This document shows, in pieces, positions 61,634-64,000 of a stretch of DNA of 64,000 nucleotides (position 1 is the first letter of the stretch; each line of letters begins with the position of its first letter). A model generated the notes under the pieces. That model saw nothing but the letters and a program-made list of their open reading frames with translations, ran no database searches and was not told the DNA's origin. The stretch lies in assembly GCA_020137815.1 (NCBI GenBank), contig CM035353.1, positions 7,409,298 through 7,473,297 of the forward strand, written 5' to 3'. The DNA is from Hormiphora californensis. Taxonomy: Eukaryota; Ctenophora; Tentaculata; Cydippida; Pleurobrachiidae. Made by a program: the position numbers and the translations under genes.

Positions 61634-63754
61634 ATGTTGTTAGGTAGAACATTAACAATAAATTCCCGGCTTTTGTCTTGCCGATTGCTCAACACAACCA
61701 CTTCTGGAGACTTTGGAGTAGGGTGGGCGAAAAACTTAGAAGATGTAAGTTTTCCTGCACGACCTCTCTGCCCAAACTATGAAACTCATGCCACAGGAAA
61801 CAAGACAAGGACTGGCAAAGGATCCGTCACTTAAAGAGATCGTTAACTACTACTACAACAAGGCTGCCCCGCTATGCGAGGAACTGAGTGTGAGACAGGT
61901 CCGACTGGGGTCATACGAACGTACGATGCAACTTATACGGGGAACCTTGGGAGTGGTTAAACCTTGTAATGACAATATTACTATATCGTTTGGTATCCGG
62001 AGAGAGAATGGAAGCATTGAGACCATCACTGGGTTCCGAAGTCAGCATTCCCATCACAGGACGCCTTGCAAGGGTGGAATCAGGTTCGTGATGTTCAGCA
62101 GTGTGTCAATCGGTCATCTTTCTGCTAACCATCTAACACATCCATCTATCTAGGTTTAACGAGAATATAGACCAGGAGACCATACAGGCACTGGCTAAAG
62201 TTAACTCCTTCACGTCATCTCTGGTAGATGTCCCATTTGGCGGGGCTAAAGGAGGCATTCGAATCAATCCGTCAGAATACAGCACTCGTGAGCTGGAGAA
62301 GATCACTCGAAGATTCACGGTAGAACTGGGCAAGAAAGGGTTTATTGGGCCTGGTATAGATGTGATGGGGCCGGATCTTGGTACTGGAGAACAAGAAATG
62401 AACTGGATTGCAGATACCTACAGGAACACTCTTGGTAGTAAAGACCTCAACGCTTATGCGTGTGTTACCGGCAAATCACGACTAATGGGCGGCATTCATG
62501 GTCGGATATCGAGTGCTGGCAAGGGAATATTCCTAGTGACATCAGAGTTTCTGGACAATGCAGATATCATGAAGAGAGTTCAGTTGATACCTGGGATTTA
62601 CAGGAAGAAGGTTATTGTTCAGGGTTTCGGTAACCTAGGTATGCATGCCTGCCGGTATTTTACAAGGGCAGGTGCACAAGTTGTGGGGATAGTGGAGAAG
62701 GATTGTTCGATAGAGAACCCAGAGGGTATAGATCCTAAAGCTCTAGAGGATTGGGTTAGTGAGACTGGCAGTATCAGGGGGTTCCCTGGAGCTACTGAGA
62801 CAGAGAAGAATCTACTGTTTGAACCATGTGATCTTCTTGTACCATGTGCTGTGGAAAAGGTAATTGGAAGATTAGATAATTGAATACGTAATAGCAAAAT
62901 ACAGCTACTGTTGGCCAGTTTCCCAATTACTTATCTGCATGTTACCCGACCACCCCTAATTATTATCCCTGCAGGTTATCAACTGCGATAACGTTGGTAA
63001 GATCCAAGCCAAGATAGTAGTTGAGGGTGCTAACTGCACCATGACACCACTGGCATATGAAATGTTACTGAAGAGAGATGTCCTGGTTATCCCTGATATT
63101 CTAGTGAACTCTGGTAAGTACCACACAACATATGTTTTAGTGAACTCTGGTAACACTGCTATTTTTGTAAACTTAGAAACATTCTTTTTCACGGCACATA
63201 TTTATTTCCGGCAACTCATAATTCGTTTTTCTCGTACACTCACAGTTCCCAATGTCTCCCCTGAAACTGTATGCTGCTTTTTGATTTAGCAAGTATATTG
63301 TCGACCCGAGCAATATACCACTAACACTCACTGAACTGTTCCTCTCAATGCTTGTTTGTACACTCCTATAACTGTTTAACAGTGCTTTTAACTATTTGTC
63401 GTGGCAATAGAGTGTAACACCTTGCATGCAGTATGATGGAAACACCAGGGAATGTGTAACTCACACTTATCAAGGATTGGGAAGATCAAGGATTCCTAAT
63501 AATGGAGTGATAGAAACATCAAATAATAACCTAACTAATCCCCCTACAACTAATAATCATCAAATAATAACCTAACTCCCCCGCAGGTAGTGTGTGTAGT
63601 TCCTACTTTGAGTGGCTCAAGAACATGAAACATGTCAGTTTTGGGAGACTAACCTTCAAGTACCAGAGAGAGGCAAATGAGCATCTGTTGAACAGTGTAC
63701 AGACAAGTATTGAGTCTATGTTTAATACTGACTGTACCATCCAACCTTCAGATG
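61634..63754 (+). CDS. GLUD: Glutamate dehydrogenase, divergent; 3' end beyond window
   Basis: Reversible oxidative deamination of glutamate to 2-oxoglutarate; a mitochondrial hexamer in animals. Plus exons 61634-61744, 61797-62083, 62154-62859, 62975-63113 and 63587-63754 are in phase and give about 470 residues; the donor at 63755 shows the gene continues past 64000. The first exon looks like a mitochondrial presequence ([19 protein letters not shown]). Conserved landmarks are [50 protein letters not shown] and SYFEWLKN. Several positions normally invariant differ: the Lys before the DVPFGG motif is Thr153, ATGRG reads SAGKG, and GANxPTTPEA reads [10 protein letters not shown]. It may be a divergent paralogue with altered or lost activity. 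Confidence 0.88.
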
Positions 63755-64000
63755 GTGAGTTTTTTATGTGCTCATAGCTCACATCAAATATCGTCCTGTT
63801 TCACAATTCATTCACAATAACATTGTTCGTTCTGTCTTAATAAACTTTAAGTTTCTATCACTATCTTACTTTTTTTCTCACATTTACTATCCCTCTCTAT
63901 CTCTCTGTCTCTCCCTCTGTCTCCGTGCTATAAAAGTCACGCCACCCTTGCGGCATGTCTACTTCCTCCTTATCCTTTGTTCGAGCGACATACACTGCTC
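63755..64000. other. GDH intron 5, partial
   Basis: CT-rich intronic sequence to the end of the window, with no acceptor identified with confidence. Confidence 0.5.

Noticed and set aside
62212-62283. Calling the GDH catalytically dead because of a lost catalytic lysine
   Set aside because: The missing Lys is the carboxylate-binding one; the catalytic Lys in the GGAK motif is present, so only altered activity is suggested.

Overview
This is nuclear DNA from an invertebrate animal. Genes are split into many small exons with GT-AG introns, mostly 50-300 bp with a few of several kb. The gene content (Caprin, GNMT, ARMC3, GABARAP, glutamate dehydrogenase, class A GPCRs with LDL-receptor class A modules) is metazoan. 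The DNA is rich in microsatellites (long CT/GA and CA tracts), minisatellites and foldback or MITE-like palindromes. An early-branching or marine invertebrate fits, but the sequence alone does not let me name a phylum. All multi-exon models were built by hand from splice signals, phase continuity and remembered family sequences; nothing was aligned by computer.

Layout, left to right: a 1.57 kb foldback palindrome (122-1689) and a small MITE (2919-3189); a 4-exon GABARAP gene on the minus strand (4805-6182); a gene-free stretch with a 200-bp direct duplication (7.9-8.5 kb); a 14-exon minus-strand gene for a Pro-, Arg/Ser- and Lys-rich low-complexity protein of unknown identity (10479-22087). 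One intron of that gene carries a 6.5 kb array of four 1.54-kb satellite units. Next comes a 12-exon Caprin homologue (23202-30387, minus) with a hAT-type element in intron 1 and an apparent 1-base frame disruption in exon 9. An intact retroelement ORF1-like gene lies between Caprin and GNMT (31039-32097), and a second lies inside a GNMT intron (36761-37729). GNMT (32911-39263, plus) has a probable alternative TATA promoter and first coding exon. A 69-residue secreted protein with a duplicated exon follows (40061-40622, minus), then a two-exon LDLa-GPCR (42007-45553, minus).

From 46966 to 59641 (minus) runs a 16-exon ARMC3 gene. Its second intron (7.8 kb) holds a second LDLa-GPCR (55820-57964, minus), a small secreted CCP-like gene on the opposite strand (53916 onward) and a 1.4-kb palindromic element. 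The right edge holds the first five exons of a divergent glutamate dehydrogenase (61634 onward, plus) that runs off the window and has substitutions at normally invariant active-site positions.

The most unusual pattern is that tandem repeats repeatedly sit on, and contain copies of, splice junctions: a 34-bp unit carrying the Caprin exon 8 acceptor about ten times, a 26-bp unit carrying the GABARAP exon 1 donor four times, and repeats carrying the GNMT exon 2 acceptor. Other candidates worth checking are the secreted peptide made by exon duplication, the two ORF1-only retroelement genes, and the GDH with altered active-site residues.
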